DNA of 64,000 nt from AC-32 sp963772975 (GCA_963772975.1 CAVYZH010000010.1:682001-746000); one strand, 5' to 3'. Numbered from the stretch's first letter, positions 27,469-36,342 are shown. Notes: generated by a model not told the origin, from the letters alone. Numbers and translations are program-made.

Positions 27469-28734
27469 TCTGCAGAACGGCCGCGGCGCCGCGGCCGAGA
27501 AACCTTGCGCGAACTCGACGTCTCCCCGGAAACACTCCTGCGGGTCGCCCCCAATGTCCGCACGCGCTTCGATGCGGCTGGGCACGTCCTCCTCGATGCG
27601 CCGGACGGGACGATCGTCGACATCGGGCCGAGGGGATACGCGATCCTGTCGCTCTTCTCGCGGCCACTAACTCTCCAGGACGCGATCGAGCGGCTCGAGG
27701 ACGAGGACGGGGAGCACGGCCGGACCGACTTCGTGCCGACGCTCAGCGTCATCAACATGCTGATCGAGGAAGGGGCCCTCGTGCAGCCGGACGCCCTGAG
27801 CGGTCCGTCGACAGGGTGGGCCGACCCTGTGGAACACGCCCGCATGCTGCACGACGATCGCCGGACTAGCGACTATCTGGCGGCCCTCGCTGAAGCAGTC
27901 CAACCGGGAGATGTTGTGCTCGACATCGGCACCGGTAGTGGCGTGCTCGCCATCGCCGCCGCCCGCGCGGGTGCCCGGCACGTCTACGCCGTCGAGGCCA
28001 GCGATATCGCGGAGGTCGCCGAGCGTGTGTTCGCCGCGAACAACATGGAGGATCGGATCACGCTCGTCGCCGGGTGGTCCCGGCACGTCGACCTGCCCGA
28101 GCCGGCCGACCTGCTGGTGGCTGAGCTCATCGGCAACGAACCGTTCGAGGAGGAGATCCTCGAGACGACCCTCGACGCGCGCCGCCGGCTGCTGAAGCCG
28201 AACGCGCGGCTGATCCCGCAAGCCCTGAGCCTCCTCGCGCGGCCTCTCTTACTGCCCGAGAACGAGGCGAGGCAGCGCGCGCTGGGACGCGAGTCGGTCG
28301 AGCGCTGGCGAGGGCTGTATGGGATCGACTTCGAGCCGCTCGTAGACGCGGCTGCCGCGGGACCCGTCAACTCGCCGACCGAAGCCGAGGTGGCTGCGAC
28401 ATGGCTCCCCATCGGCCCCCCGGTCGCCCTCGCCCTCCTCGACCTGACCGCCTTCGACGCGGCCACGGTGCGCGCTGCGGCCGACCTCGCCCTCGATTCG
28501 CCGGGAGCCGTCAATGCCGTCGCCGTCACGTTCCGAGCCGACCTGTACGGGGCAATCGCGCACACGCTCGATCCGTGGACGAGGCCGACGTCGAGCTGGG
28601 CGACCTCGGTGTGGGTTCTGCCGGACCCTCTGTACGTCGGGCCGGGCGCCGCACTGCGCGTGCACTACAACCGCCGCGTCCGAGGAATACCCGACGGGCT
28701 CACGTGCGAGGTCGTCGAAGGCGCTGCTCGCTGA
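27457..28734 (+). CDS. PqqD-like domain fused to a PRMT-type methyltransferase
   Basis: 425 residues from ATG 27457 (GTG 27445 possible). Residues about 25-105 look like a PqqD/peptide-chaperone winged fold (VLLDAPDGTIVDIGPRGYAI, LTLQDAIERLEDE). Then comes a class I methyltransferase: VVLDIGTGSGVLAIAAARAG binds S-adenosylmethionine, VYAVEAS is post-II, and LLVAELIGNEPFEEEIL corresponds to the double-E loop of protein arginine methyltransferases. The C-terminal barrel ending in TSVWVLPDPLYVGPGAAL resembles the PRMT barrel. Methylation of a peptide or protein is inferred; no peptide precursor gene is evident next to it. Confidence 0.75.
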   Translation: MDEASAERPRRRGRETLRELDVSPETLLRVAPNVRTRFDAAGHVLLDAPDGTIVDIGPRGYAILSLFSRPLTLQDAIERLEDEDGEHGRTDFVPTLSVINMLIEEGALVQPDALSGPSTGWADPVEHARMLHDDRRTSDYLAALAEAVQPGDVVLDIGTGSGVLAIAAARAGARHVYAVEASDIAEVAERVFAANNMEDRITLVAGWSRHVDLPEPADLLVAELIGNEPFEEEILETTLDARRRLLKPNARLIPQALSLLARPLLLPENEARQRALGRESVERWRGLYGIDFEPLVDAAAAGPVNSPTEAEVAATWLPIGPPVALALLDLTAFDAATVRAAADLALDSPGAVNAVAVTFRADLYGAIAHTLDPWTRPTSSWATSVWVLPDPLYVGPGAALRVHYNRRVRGIPDGLTCEVVEGAAR

Positions 28735-28763
28735 GCCGCGGAGAAACCTCTGTCCCGACCGGT

Positions 28764-28809
28764 TTCGCCCCCTTTGGATGATGCCGACCGACCGCCGTCA
28801 GGACAACAT
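28764..28809 (+). promoter_or_regulatory. Bipartite promoter-like motif, site G (SHOCT operon)
   Basis: TTCGCCCCCTTTGGATGATG (28764-28783) is followed after 20 bases by CAACAT (28804-28809). The SHOCT gene ATG is 68 bases further, same strand. Confidence 0.55.
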
Positions 28810-28876
28810 CGTCACCGGGTCCTGTGCTCGCGAGATCAGCGGGCGGGGATGGGAACGACGACGAAAGGAGAGAGCG

Positions 28877-29143
28877 ATGGGAATGGTGCGACGACGGGCC
28901 CGCCGCCGGACTGCGCTGGTGGTCGGCGGGGCGGCCTACGCGGCCGGCAGGGCAGGCAGAGGCGGGCAGCAGGAGGCTGACCAGGAGTCCTACGAGGAGC
29001 CCCCGCCCGCGCCGCCGCCGCCCGCCCCGACCAGCGGGGCCTCGGACACGGACGAGCTCGCGCGCCTGGGGGAGCTGCACGCCAACGGCACCCTGACCGA
29101 CGAGGAGTTCGCAGCCGCGAAAGCCAAGATCCTCGGGACCTAG
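28877..29143 (+). CDS. SHOCT-domain small protein
   Basis: 88 residues from ATG with AAAGGAG upstream. A basic N-terminus (MGMVRRRARRRTALVVGGAA) and a short glycine/alanine helix are followed by a proline-rich acidic linker, then the SHOCT module DELARLGELHANGTLTDEEF and AAAKAKIL. SHOCT modules are short oligomerisation or anchoring motifs. It is preceded by motif site G and followed within 35 bases by the NTF2-like gene. Its N-terminus resembles the 19-residue ORF at 1292-1351. Confidence 0.88.
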   Translation: MGMVRRRARRRTALVVGGAAYAAGRAGRGGQQEADQESYEEPPPAPPPPAPTSGASDTDELARLGELHANGTLTDEEFAAAKAKILGT

Positions 29144-29177
29144 TTATCGCCAACATGTAGAGGAAGGAGGAGTCATC

Positions 29178-29597
29178 ATGGCCGAGAACGGTCGTGGCCA
29201 GGTTCTGCAGCGCGCCCTCGAGGCGTGCATCACCGGCGACGTCGACGCCTTGCCGGAGTTCTTCACTCCGGACGTCAGCGGCTGGGGGCCGAACATGCTC
29301 GTGAGCTCGCTCGACGAGTTGAGGGAAACGGTCGCCAGTCGCGAGGATGCCCTCTCGGACGTGGGGATCGAGATCAACTCGCTCGACGTCTTCGGGAACA
29401 AGGGATTCGTCGAGTATCGCCTCAACGCCGTGTTTTCTGGGCCTTTCGTGCTCGACAAGGACACGGTCGTCGACCCGACCGGGGGCGAGATCCTGCTGGG
29501 AGCCGCTCTGGTGGCCGAGTTCAGTGGGGACAAGATCTCGGCGTTCCGGAACTACTTCGACGACGCCTCCCTGCTGGAGCAAATGCTCGTCGCTTAG
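29178..29597 (+). CDS. NTF2-like (SnoaL/ketosteroid isomerase fold) protein
   Basis: 139 residues from ATG with GGAAGGAGG upstream. It has the cone-shaped NTF2 fold signature: helix with LQRALEACITGDVDALPEFF, then TPDVSGWGPN, and strands ending in AFRNYFDDASLLEQM. The pocket could bind a small ligand or mediate dimerisation; no catalytic residues are assignable. Probably co-transcribed with the SHOCT gene. Confidence 0.8.
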   Translation: MAENGRGQVLQRALEACITGDVDALPEFFTPDVSGWGPNMLVSSLDELRETVASREDALSDVGIEINSLDVFGNKGFVEYRLNAVFSGPFVLDKDTVVDPTGGEILLGAALVAEFSGDKISAFRNYFDDASLLEQMLVA

Positions 29598-29621
29598 GTC
29601 GCGGCCGCGGGAAGCTTACGG

Positions 29622-30050
29622 GTGGACGACGGCCCGTATCCGCTCGTCGTCGAGGACTTGCCGGATGCCGCCGACCTGGCGCTGCTCGAGGAGCGCGTCG
29701 CTGCAGCCGCGATCGCGGCTGCAGGCGTCGGCGAAGACCGGGCGTTCGGGATCTTCGCGCGCGACGACGAGCGTCGGATGGTCGCCGGCATTTCCGGCAT
29801 GACCTGGGGCGGCTGCTGCGAGCTGCACGCCATGTGGGTCGACGAGTCGCTCCGGGGCCGCGGGCTCGCGCGCGCGCTGATGGCCGAGGCGGAGTCGGTG
29901 GCGAGACGGCGCGGCTGCACTCTCGTCGAGTTCTTCGCTTACGACCTGCTAGCGCCCGGTCTCTACCAACGGCTCGGCTACGAGGCTGTCGGCGTCATCG
30001 AGGGTTGTCCGGCGGGCAGCGCGGCCCGCTGGTACCGCAAGAACCTCTGA
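29622..30050 (+). CDS. GNAT-family N-acetyltransferase
   Basis: 142 residues from GTG. The acetyl-CoA site is clear: LHAMWVDESLRGRGLARALM carries the R-G-x-G-x-A-type pyrophosphate loop, followed by AESVARRRGCTLVEF, FFAYDLLAPGLYQRLGYEAVG and a C-terminal GC-rich tail. Acyl acceptor unknown. It starts 24 bases after the NTF2-like gene, so it may be the third gene of the site G operon. Confidence 0.9.
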   Translation: MDDGPYPLVVEDLPDAADLALLEERVAAAAIAAAGVGEDRAFGIFARDDERRMVAGISGMTWGGCCELHAMWVDESLRGRGLARALMAEAESVARRRGCTLVEFFAYDLLAPGLYQRLGYEAVGVIEGCPAGSAARWYRKNL

Positions 30051-30094
30051 GCCACACCCGAACGGCTCTCAAGGGTTCGGTGGGCCGCCTGCCG

Positions 30095-30140
30095 CTCATC
30101 CCAATCGGATGATGATCCTTACGCGGCCCGGCCCTAGCCT
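30095..30140 (+). promoter_or_regulatory. Bipartite promoter-like motif, site H (mosaic transporter)
   Basis: CTCATCCCAATCGGATGATG (30095-30114) contains the perfect dyad CATCC-N5-GGATG. After 20 bases follows TAGCCT (30135-30140) within CCTAGCCTC, identical to site D at the same spacing. It precedes the truncated transporter gene by 73 bases. Confidence 0.7.
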
Positions 30141-30213
30141 CTCGTCGCGAAACGAAGGCGCGCCAAAGACGCCGGAGCGTCGAGAGACGAGGAAGTGGAC
30201 CCATGCGAGTCAC

Positions 30214-31140
30214 GTGAACGAGGCGACCGAGCCCGTCGACAACCTGGGCGGCCTGCTTTCCGCCGTGCTCGTCGGCGGCTTGATCGTCTCGATCAACTTC
30301 CTGCCGGTTCCGAACGAGACGACGCTAGCGCTCGTGCTACTCGGGATCGCGGCCGTGGCCTCGGTCCTGTTCGTCCTCCGGCAGCGCCGGGCTAGCAACC
30401 CGCTCTACGATCTGCACATTGCTGCGCGCCCCACCTTCTGGGTCGCGGCCTGCGCGGGGATCATCGACTTCGGCTCGCTCATGGGCGCCGCCTACATCAG
30501 CCAGCAGTACCTGCAGAACGTGCTCGGCTATTCGACGATCCAAGCCGGCGCCGCGATCCTGCCCGCTGGCGTCTTCATGGTCCTCGTCGCTCCGCGCTCG
30601 GCCAAGCTCGTCGGATTGCACGGATCGCGCAGGACACTTCTCATCGGGCAGGCCCTGCTCTTTCTTGCCTTCCTGGTGATGCTCCTGACCTGGAAGGAGA
30701 ACATCTCGTACTGGGAGGTCGCGATCCCGTACGTCTTGCTGGGAACCGGGATCGGCCTCGCGGGCACGCCATCCTCGAACTCGCTCACGGGCTCGGTGCC
30801 GGTGACTCGTGTCGGCATGGCCTCGGGAACGGCGGACCTGCAGCGCGACCTCGGCGGGGCGCTGATGACCTCGGTCTTCGGCGCGCTGCTGACGGCGACG
30901 GGCAGGCTGGCACCGTCCGTCGCCATGACGTCGGTGCTGAAACCGCTCGTTGGGATCGTGGTCGGGACCCTATTGCTGGACGAGCGGCTGGCCGACCCGA
31001 CCTGGCACAAGGTCGTGGCGTATGCCGGCCTGGGTCTCGCGCTTGCGGCGGCGGTGTCGATCACGCGGGCCACGGAGGAGGCGAAGGTCGCCGATGCGGT
31101 TGATGTCGATTCCTCATCGGTGGCCACGCCTGCGACGTAG
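30214..31140 (+). pseudogene. Mosaic transporter: C-terminal half of a DHA2 MFS protein joined to a DMT-like tail
   Basis: 308 residues from GTG 30214 (start weakly supported). The first part matches the second half of 14-helix DHA2 drug exporters: EPVDNLGGLLSAVLVGGLI, PLYDLHI, YISQQYLQNVLGYSTIQAG, GIGLAGTPSSNSLTGSVP and ASGTADLQRDLGGALMTS. The N-terminal half with motif A is missing. After GALLTATG the sequence changes to VLKPLVGIVVGTLLLDERL, the terminal helix pair of EamA/DMT permeases, and keeps frame to the stop. Transport is unlikely unless it works as a fragment. A complete DHA2 protein is at 58429-59865 for comparison. Confidence 0.6.
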
Positions 31141-31157
31141 ACGCGCGTCCAAGGGAG

Positions 31158-31832
31158 CTAGAGGAGGAGGCTGACCGCATCGAGGATCAGCAACCCCGCC
31201 AGCACGAGGAACGCGTAGACCTTCACTCCCGGTTGACGCCGCGCGAGTCGCTGCTGCGCGCGCGTCATGACTCCGACGGCTCGGTCTCCGAGCAGCACGT
31301 AGATGATCACCGACCCCCAGACGAGGACCGTCGCCACCGCGCAGTACCAGACGACCAGAACAGCCTCTCCCGCGTCGCTCACGCCGGCGGTGGTGATCGC
31401 CGTGGCGGCAAGGGCGGTGAGCAGCAGACGCTTCGGGCCGCCAATCCCGAGTAGGAAGCCAGCGATCGCAGTCGTGAGGAAACGCATGCGGCTGAGCCGC
31501 CCGAGCACCGCCTGCGTGCGCTCGCTCGAGCCTTCCGTCTCGACCGGAGGCGCTCGCCGGGCGCGAAGCGCGACCGCAATGAGGAGGAGCGCAAGGAGCA
31601 CCTCGAGCGTGGCGAGCAATGCCGAGTGGGTCCGCTTGCTCGCGCCCGTGACGACGACCCCAACGATGACGAACAGCGAGCAGGTGAAGACCTGGCCGAG
31701 GACGAACCCGATGCCGAACCCGAGCGTCTTCAGCCGGCCTGCCTGCATGACCGCGATCGTTGCCGCGAACGCAAGCGCGCTGAACCCCGCGAGTAGCGCA
31801 TACAGAAGCAGCTGAACGGTCGCGTGGATCAT
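31158..31832 (-). CDS. GAP/SfLAP-family membrane protein
   Basis: 224 residues with six hydrophobic helices and a charged central loop (RARRAPPVETEGSSERTQAV). The layout of three helices, cytoplasmic loop, three helices is that of the GAP/SfLAP family. The N-terminal half has FGIGFVLGQVFTCSLFVIVG and the second half FLTTAIAGFLLGIGGPKRLL. Same family as the partial gene at 1-435. Substrate unknown; convergent with the mosaic transporter gene. Confidence 0.65.
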   Translation of the reverse strand: MIHATVQLLLYALLAGFSALAFAATIAVMQAGRLKTLGFGIGFVLGQVFTCSLFVIVGVVVTGASKRTHSALLATLEVLLALLLIAVALRARRAPPVETEGSSERTQAVLGRLSRMRFLTTAIAGFLLGIGGPKRLLLTALAATAITTAGVSDAGEAVLVVWYCAVATVLVWGSVIIYVLLGDRAVGVMTRAQQRLARRQPGVKVYAFLVLAGLLILDAVSLLL

Positions 31833-31900
31833 CGGGATTCGGGGGCGCGTCCTGGCGCGGATGCAACGCTACGTCAGCGAGGGGTCGCAGATCTCCGTGG

Positions 31901-32173
31901 CTAGGCGGACTCTCCGGCCGCCGGCGCGCTCGGCGGCCATCGGGCGAAACGCCCGAGCGCCTTCGGCGCTCGCTCCAAATCGCTCACCCAGGCGCTGAGA
32001 CGAAGGCGCGGGTCCGATCTGATCGGGTCTATGTTGGCGATGTAGGGGGTGCCCTTATCCCTGTTCTCGGGGTCGACGGTATTGAGGAACGCGACGTACT
32101 GCTTGACCGCGACCTCGAGCTCGCCGATCTCGTACTCGTCGCCGACCCCACCGACGAGCTGACAACCGCCGCC
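31901..32173 (-). pseudogene. 5'-truncated gene remnant, family unknown
   Basis: 90 codons with GC-rich third positions end at TAG 31901. The protein reads GDEYEIGELEVAVKQYV, FLNTVDPENRDKG, IRSDPRLRLSAWVSDLERAP and a Pro/Ala tail. An in-frame TGA lies just before the first codon, and no ATG or GTG occurs in the first 60 codons. It therefore looks like the 3' end of a gene whose 5' part was lost. The remaining sequence 32174-32419 shows no gene. Confidence 0.4.
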
Positions 32174-32419
32174 TCAACGGTGCCGCGGCGCAGTCCTGTA
32201 GACGACCGGGCGGGATCACCGGCCCAGAAGGCCGAACCGTTTTCACACTCTTACGTTCGCTAACGAACCCGTCGTGCTCGTGCCGGAGCTCGAGCAGTTG
32301 ACTTGCTGGGCGGTCGACTGCGCCGCCGAGACGAGCTGCTGTCCCGACTGCTTGATGTCGTTCACGGCGTCAGAGACCGACGCATCCGGCGCATCCCTCG
32401 CAATAGGGGGCTCGGCGCT

Positions 32420-32791
32420 CTATCCCACGATCCGCATCTCGTACCGGGCGATCTTCTCGTCGCGAATCGTCAGTTCGATGCGGCGCTCGCGTTCGTAGGA
32501 GATTTCGCCTGTCTGCTTCCACCGGTAGACCTGGTGGACGTCACAGGCGAGGCGGCGATCACCGAGATCGACCCAGTCGCCTGCCTCAAACTCGAGGTCG
32601 AGCTTCTCTGGCGGCGAGCCCCAGGTCAGCTCCTCCCGGATCTCGTCGATCCCGCAAAGCGTGCGCTTGGGGGTGACCCATTCGATGTCCGCCGCCAGGA
32701 GCGGGTAGACGGCTTCGCGGTCACCGCTCTCGGCAGCTGCCGAGAGCGCTGCCAGGAACTGCCCGGCGACATCCACATCCTCGGTGGGCAT
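32420..32791 (-). CDS. SnoaL-like NTF2-fold protein
   Basis: 123 residues. AGQFLAALSAAAESGDREAVYPLLAADIEWVTP is a typical SnoaL-like opening with the conserved W; GIDEIREELTW and DLGDRRLACDVHQVYRWK follow, with a final strand YEMRIVG. The fold is used by small isomerases and by proteins with no known activity. It stands alone, with a 398-base gap to the second arylsulfatase. Confidence 0.8.
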   Translation of the reverse strand: MPTEDVDVAGQFLAALSAAAESGDREAVYPLLAADIEWVTPKRTLCGIDEIREELTWGSPPEKLDLEFEAGDWVDLGDRRLACDVHQVYRWKQTGEISYERERRIELTIRDEKIARYEMRIVG

Positions 32792-32960
32792 CGGTTTTCA
32801 TCTTAGAGCCACATTGCCCCGAAGGCAGGCCTCACGGGCAAGAACCGGCGCCAGAGCTTGCGGCTCCGATCGAATAGCGTGTCGCGTTCCCTGCGCGAAC
32901 CGCCTTCAGTGCGACGGGTCGCCAGGAGAGCGCGGAGCTCCGGGCCAAGGCATTGGGGAA

Positions 32961-33006
32961 TTCATCCTCACAGGATGAGGCGCGAGTTGGCTGAGGAGTC
33001 CAGAGT
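32961..33006 (+). promoter_or_regulatory. Weaker copy of the bipartite motif, site I (before arylsulfatase 2)
   Basis: TTCATCCTCACAGGATGAGG (32961-32980) keeps the perfect CATCC-N5-GGATG dyad but differs at three consensus positions. CAGAGT lies 20 bases on (33001-33006). The sulfatase ATG is 183 bases further, so a long leader with a mini-ORF would result. Otherwise 32792-33189 has no gene. Confidence 0.4.
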
Positions 33007-33044
33007 CCTCCTCATATCCGCCACTACTCAAAGGGAGGCGCATC

Positions 33045-33101
33045 GTGTGGCGGGCCACCGGGCTCGCGTCTATCAGGGTGATTCCCGGCCGCCTGGCGTA
33101 A
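33045..33101 (+). CDS. 18-residue leader ORF upstream of arylsulfatase 2
   Basis: GTG at 33045 has a strong ribosome site (AAAGGGAGG, 33030-33038) and encodes MWRATGLASIRVIPGRLA before TAA. The site is better than that of most genes here. No homology is recognisable; it may be a leader peptide, a truncated gene start or chance. Confidence 0.25.
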   Translation: MWRATGLASIRVIPGRLA

Positions 33102-33189
33102 GCCCAGTCGCAGCGGCCGAAGGGATCCTCGTGATGAACGCGGATTGTCCGGCGGCGATTCGAGCCACCGAGCGTGAAGGGATGGGATC

Positions 33190-35595
33190 ATGAACGAGTC
33201 GACAATCGATCGGACGGTTCTCCCTATTCGGCGCCCGCCGTTCGGCGGCGAGACGAAGAAGACGCTCGAGGGCTCCGTACCCGACTGGAATCAGGCCGTG
33301 CACGTCGAGGCCCCGAAGGACGCCCCGAACGTCCTCCTCGTCCTGATCGACGACGCGGGCTTCGGCAATCCGAGCACCTTCGGCGGCGCGATCCAGACCA
33401 CGAACTACACGCGGCTCGCGGAGAACGGGCTGCGCTACAACCGCTTCCATGTGACGGCGCTCTGCTCGCCGACCAGGGCGGCGCTGCTGACGGGGCGCAA
33501 CCACCACCGGGTCGGCTTCGGCATGGTGGGCGAGTTCTCCGGGCCCTTCCCGGGGTACAACGCGACGATCCCACGCGATTGCGCGCCCTTTCCGCGCATC
33601 CTCCAGGAAAACGGCTACCTGACGGGAGGGTTCGGGAAGTGGCATCTGACCCCGGACAACCAGCAAGGGTTCTCGGGGCCGTTCGACCGCTGGCCGACCC
33701 GCCTGGGGTTCGACTACTTCTGGGGCTTCCTCGGCGGTGAGGCCGGGCAGTACGACCCCCTGATCGCCGAGAACCAGAAGATGATCGGCGTCCCCGAGGC
33801 CAAGGACGGCGAGCAGTACTACTTCCAGGACGACCTCGCCGACAAGACGATCGACTGGTTGCACAAGGTCCGCTCGGAGAAGCAGAAGACGCCGTGGTTC
33901 GCCTACGTCGCAACCGGCTGCAGCCACGCGCCGCACCACGTGCCGCGCAAGTGGTCGGACAAGTATCAGGGCGCCTTCGACAAGGGCTGGGACGTGATGC
34001 GCGAGGAGACGTTCGCGCGGCAGAAGGAGCTCGGCGTCGTCCCCGCCGACGCTGAGCTCTCGCCCCGCAACGACGCGTTCCCGACCTGGGACTCGCTCGA
34101 CGAGACGCACAAGCGCCTCTACGCGCGCCAGATGGAGGTCTACGCGGGCTATTCCGAGAACGCCGACTGGAACATCGGCCGGATCATCGACGCGATCGAG
34201 GAGATGGGCGAGCTCGAGAACACCGTCGTGATCTGGATCTGGGGCGACAACGGCGCAAGCATGGAGGGGACGCTCACGGGCACGTTCAACGAGCTGACGA
34301 CGCTGAACGGGATCCCGCTCACGCCCGAGCAGCAGATGGGTCTCCTCTTCAAGCACGGCGGCCTCGAGGCCTGGGGCGGCGACCAGCTCGCCCCGCATTA
34401 CTCGGCCGGCTGGGCCTGGGCCGGCAACGCGCCGTTCGACTGGGGCAAGCAGGTCGCCTCGCATCTCGGCGGCACGCGGAACCCGATGGTCGTGCACTGG
34501 CCCGGCGGCATCGAAGACGCCGGGGCGATCCGGAGCCACTACACGCACGTGACCGATGTCGGCGCGACGGTCCTCGACCTCGCAGGGATCCCGATGCCCG
34601 ACTCGATCGACGGCATCGAGCAGCAGGCCTTCGACGGGGTCACCTTCGCCGACTCATTCTCGGACGCGGGCGCACCGGAGCGGCACACGCAGCAGTACTA
34701 CGAGATCCTCGGCAACCGAGGGATGTACAAGGACGGCTGGCTGCTCGCGCAGCGGCTGCAGCGAATCCCGTGGGAACTGGACCCGGAGAAGCTGCGCACG
34801 TTCGGCCCCGGCTGGGATCCCGATGACGAGCCGGTCGAGCTGTACTACCTGCCCGACGATTTCACGCAGTCGAAGAACCTCGCGGCCGACCATCCGGAGA
34901 AGGTGAAGGAGCTCAGCGAGCTCTTCTGGGCGGAGGCCGAGGAGAACAACGTCCTGCCGCTGCTCGGCGGCATGACGTCCTTCTTCGGCATGGTGCCGCC
35001 GCTACCGGAGGAGTCGAAGTTCGTCTACCGCGGCGACATCCAGAACATCCCCAGCGGAATGATCCCGCGGATCTACAACCACTCGTACACGATCAGCGCC
35101 GACCTGGTCATTCCCGAGGGCGGCGCAGAGGGTGTGATCGTCGCGGAGGCCGACCATCTCGGCGGGTTCTCGCTCTTCGTGCAGGACGGGAAGCTCAAGC
35201 ACACCTACTCGATGCTCGGGGTGCTCGAGTACACCCAGGCGGCCGAGCAGCCGCTGCCGACCGGCGAGGTCAACGTCGAGCTCGTCTTCACGGCGGATGC
35301 GCCGAAACCGGCAACTGGCGGCGAGGTGACGCTGCTCGTGAACGGCGAGCCGGTCGCGAGCGGGAGGATGGAGCACACAGTGCCGGGCCGCTTCTCAGGC
35401 TATTCGGGGATGGACATCGGTCGCGACAACGGTCTCGTCGTCGACCAGAGCTATGCGGACAAGGCGCCGTTCGCCTTCACGGGCGAGATCAAGCAGGTCG
35501 TCTTCGACGTCGCCCCGAACCTGAGCGAGGAGGACGCGAAGGCACTGAACGAGCATGCGGCCCAGGCCCTGGCGGCACATGCAGCGAGCGCCTGA
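33190..35595 (+). CDS. Arylsulfatase with C-terminal lectin-like domain (copy 2)
   Basis: 801 residues. Metal site VLIDDAGFGNP (Asp54-55), formylglycine motif LCSPTRAALLTGRNHH with Cys92, GKWHLTP, and WGDNGASMEGT are all present. The C-terminal 190 residues (GVIVAEADHLGGFSLFVQDG) are β-rich and LamG-like as in copy 1. It lacks a signal peptide. Sequence identity to copy 1 is moderate, so this is an old paralogue rather than a recent duplicate. It is followed by a DUF1269 gene and then a DUF2252 gene. Confidence 0.93.
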   Translation: MNESTIDRTVLPIRRPPFGGETKKTLEGSVPDWNQAVHVEAPKDAPNVLLVLIDDAGFGNPSTFGGAIQTTNYTRLAENGLRYNRFHVTALCSPTRAALLTGRNHHRVGFGMVGEFSGPFPGYNATIPRDCAPFPRILQENGYLTGGFGKWHLTPDNQQGFSGPFDRWPTRLGFDYFWGFLGGEAGQYDPLIAENQKMIGVPEAKDGEQYYFQDDLADKTIDWLHKVRSEKQKTPWFAYVATGCSHAPHHVPRKWSDKYQGAFDKGWDVMREETFARQKELGVVPADAELSPRNDAFPTWDSLDETHKRLYARQMEVYAGYSENADWNIGRIIDAIEEMGELENTVVIWIWGDNGASMEGTLTGTFNELTTLNGIPLTPEQQMGLLFKHGGLEAWGGDQLAPHYSAGWAWAGNAPFDWGKQVASHLGGTRNPMVVHWPGGIEDAGAIRSHYTHVTDVGATVLDLAGIPMPDSIDGIEQQAFDGVTFADSFSDAGAPERHTQQYYEILGNRGMYKDGWLLAQRLQRIPWELDPEKLRTFGPGWDPDDEPVELYYLPDDFTQSKNLAADHPEKVKELSELFWAEAEENNVLPLLGGMTSFFGMVPPLPEESKFVYRGDIQNIPSGMIPRIYNHSYTISADLVIPEGGAEGVIVAEADHLGGFSLFVQDGKLKHTYSMLGVLEYTQAAEQPLPTGEVNVELVFTADAPKPATGGEVTLLVNGEPVASGRMEHTVPGRFSGYSGMDIGRDNGLVVDQSYADKAPFAFTGEIKQVVFDVAPNLSEEDAKALNEHAAQALAAHAASA

Positions 35596-35620
35596 ACCGG
35601 AGACGAGGGAGAGGAACACC

Positions 35621-36142
35621 ATGACTGACAACGACAAGCTGGACGTCCTGATCGCCGTCTACCTCATCCCGGACCTGGCCCAGCAGGACTTCGACGCCTA
35701 CACGAAGCTCGCGGGGGACGGTGAGATCGTCACCGACGGCGTGGCGCTCGTCGTCAAGGACGCGGAGGGCAAGGTGGAGGTCAAGGAGACCGGAGACCAT
35801 GTCGGCCGGAAAGGAGTCAAGGCCGGAGCTGGCGTGGGTCTGGTGATCGGGCTGTTTGCCCCGCCCCTCCTCGCGGCGACGGTCGTCGGCGGTGCAGTCG
35901 GCGGGCTGACCGGGAAGTTCGCGCAGCACCGGCTGAAGGCCGGCATCGGCGAGAAGATGGACGACGCGCTTCCCCCCGGGTCGGCCGGCATCATCGCGAT
36001 CTACGAGCACGATGGTGCCGACGCGGTCGCGGGCGCGCTCGGCAACGCGATCCGCAGCTCGACCGCTCAGATCGACAAGGCCTCGGCCAAGGAGTTGAAG
36101 GAAGGGCTCGCCGAGGCCGGGGCGGGTCTAGCGGGAGGCTGA
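35621..36142 (+). CDS. DUF1269-family protein
   Basis: 173 residues from ATG 35621. It begins DVLIAVYLIPDLAQQDFDAY, followed by KDAEGKVEVKETGDH and a glycine/alanine-rich hydrophobic hairpin (GAGVGLVIGLFAPPLLAATV) characteristic of DUF1269; the end holds GIIAIYEHDGADAVAGAL. Related to the DUF6325 protein at 1351-1923. Unknown function, often stress-induced in related bacteria. It follows arylsulfatase 2 by 25 bases and overlaps the SDR remnant start (TGATG). Confidence 0.85.
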   Translation: MTDNDKLDVLIAVYLIPDLAQQDFDAYTKLAGDGEIVTDGVALVVKDAEGKVEVKETGDHVGRKGVKAGAGVGLVIGLFAPPLLAATVVGGAVGGLTGKFAQHRLKAGIGEKMDDALPPGSAGIIAIYEHDGADAVAGALGNAIRSSTAQIDKASAKELKEGLAEAGAGLAGG

Positions 36143-36342
36143 TGGCGGACAATCAGAGCAACGACCGCGGCTCCGTCGTTGTGACGGGCACATCGACCGG
36201 GATCGGCGCCGCCACCGTGTCTCGCCTCACGAGCCTAGGCTTCCACGTCTTTGCTGGGGTCCGGCACAAGGAGGACGCCGAGGGGGCGCAATTGTCTGGT
36301 CGCCGCGCGCCCAACAGGGCGGCGATTGCGATCACCAGGTAG
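36142..36342 (+). pseudogene. Truncated short-chain dehydrogenase (N-terminus only)
   Basis: The first 45 codons encode a Rossmann opening SVVVTGTSTGIGAATVSRL and GFHVFAGVRHKEDAEG, then homology stops and the frame ends at TAG 36342. SDR enzymes need about 250 residues including an S-Y-K triad, so this is a stub. At the break the opposite strand reads AAFGYLVIAIAALLGARR (36356 downward), a membrane-helix remnant, marking a junction between two unrelated gene pieces. Confidence 0.65.

Noticed and set aside
31954..31972. Perfect 8-bp hairpin CGAGCGCC-TTC-GGCGCTCG
   Set aside because: It lies inside the coding-like remnant 31901-32173 and has no U-tract, so it is more likely a by-product of codon use than a terminator.
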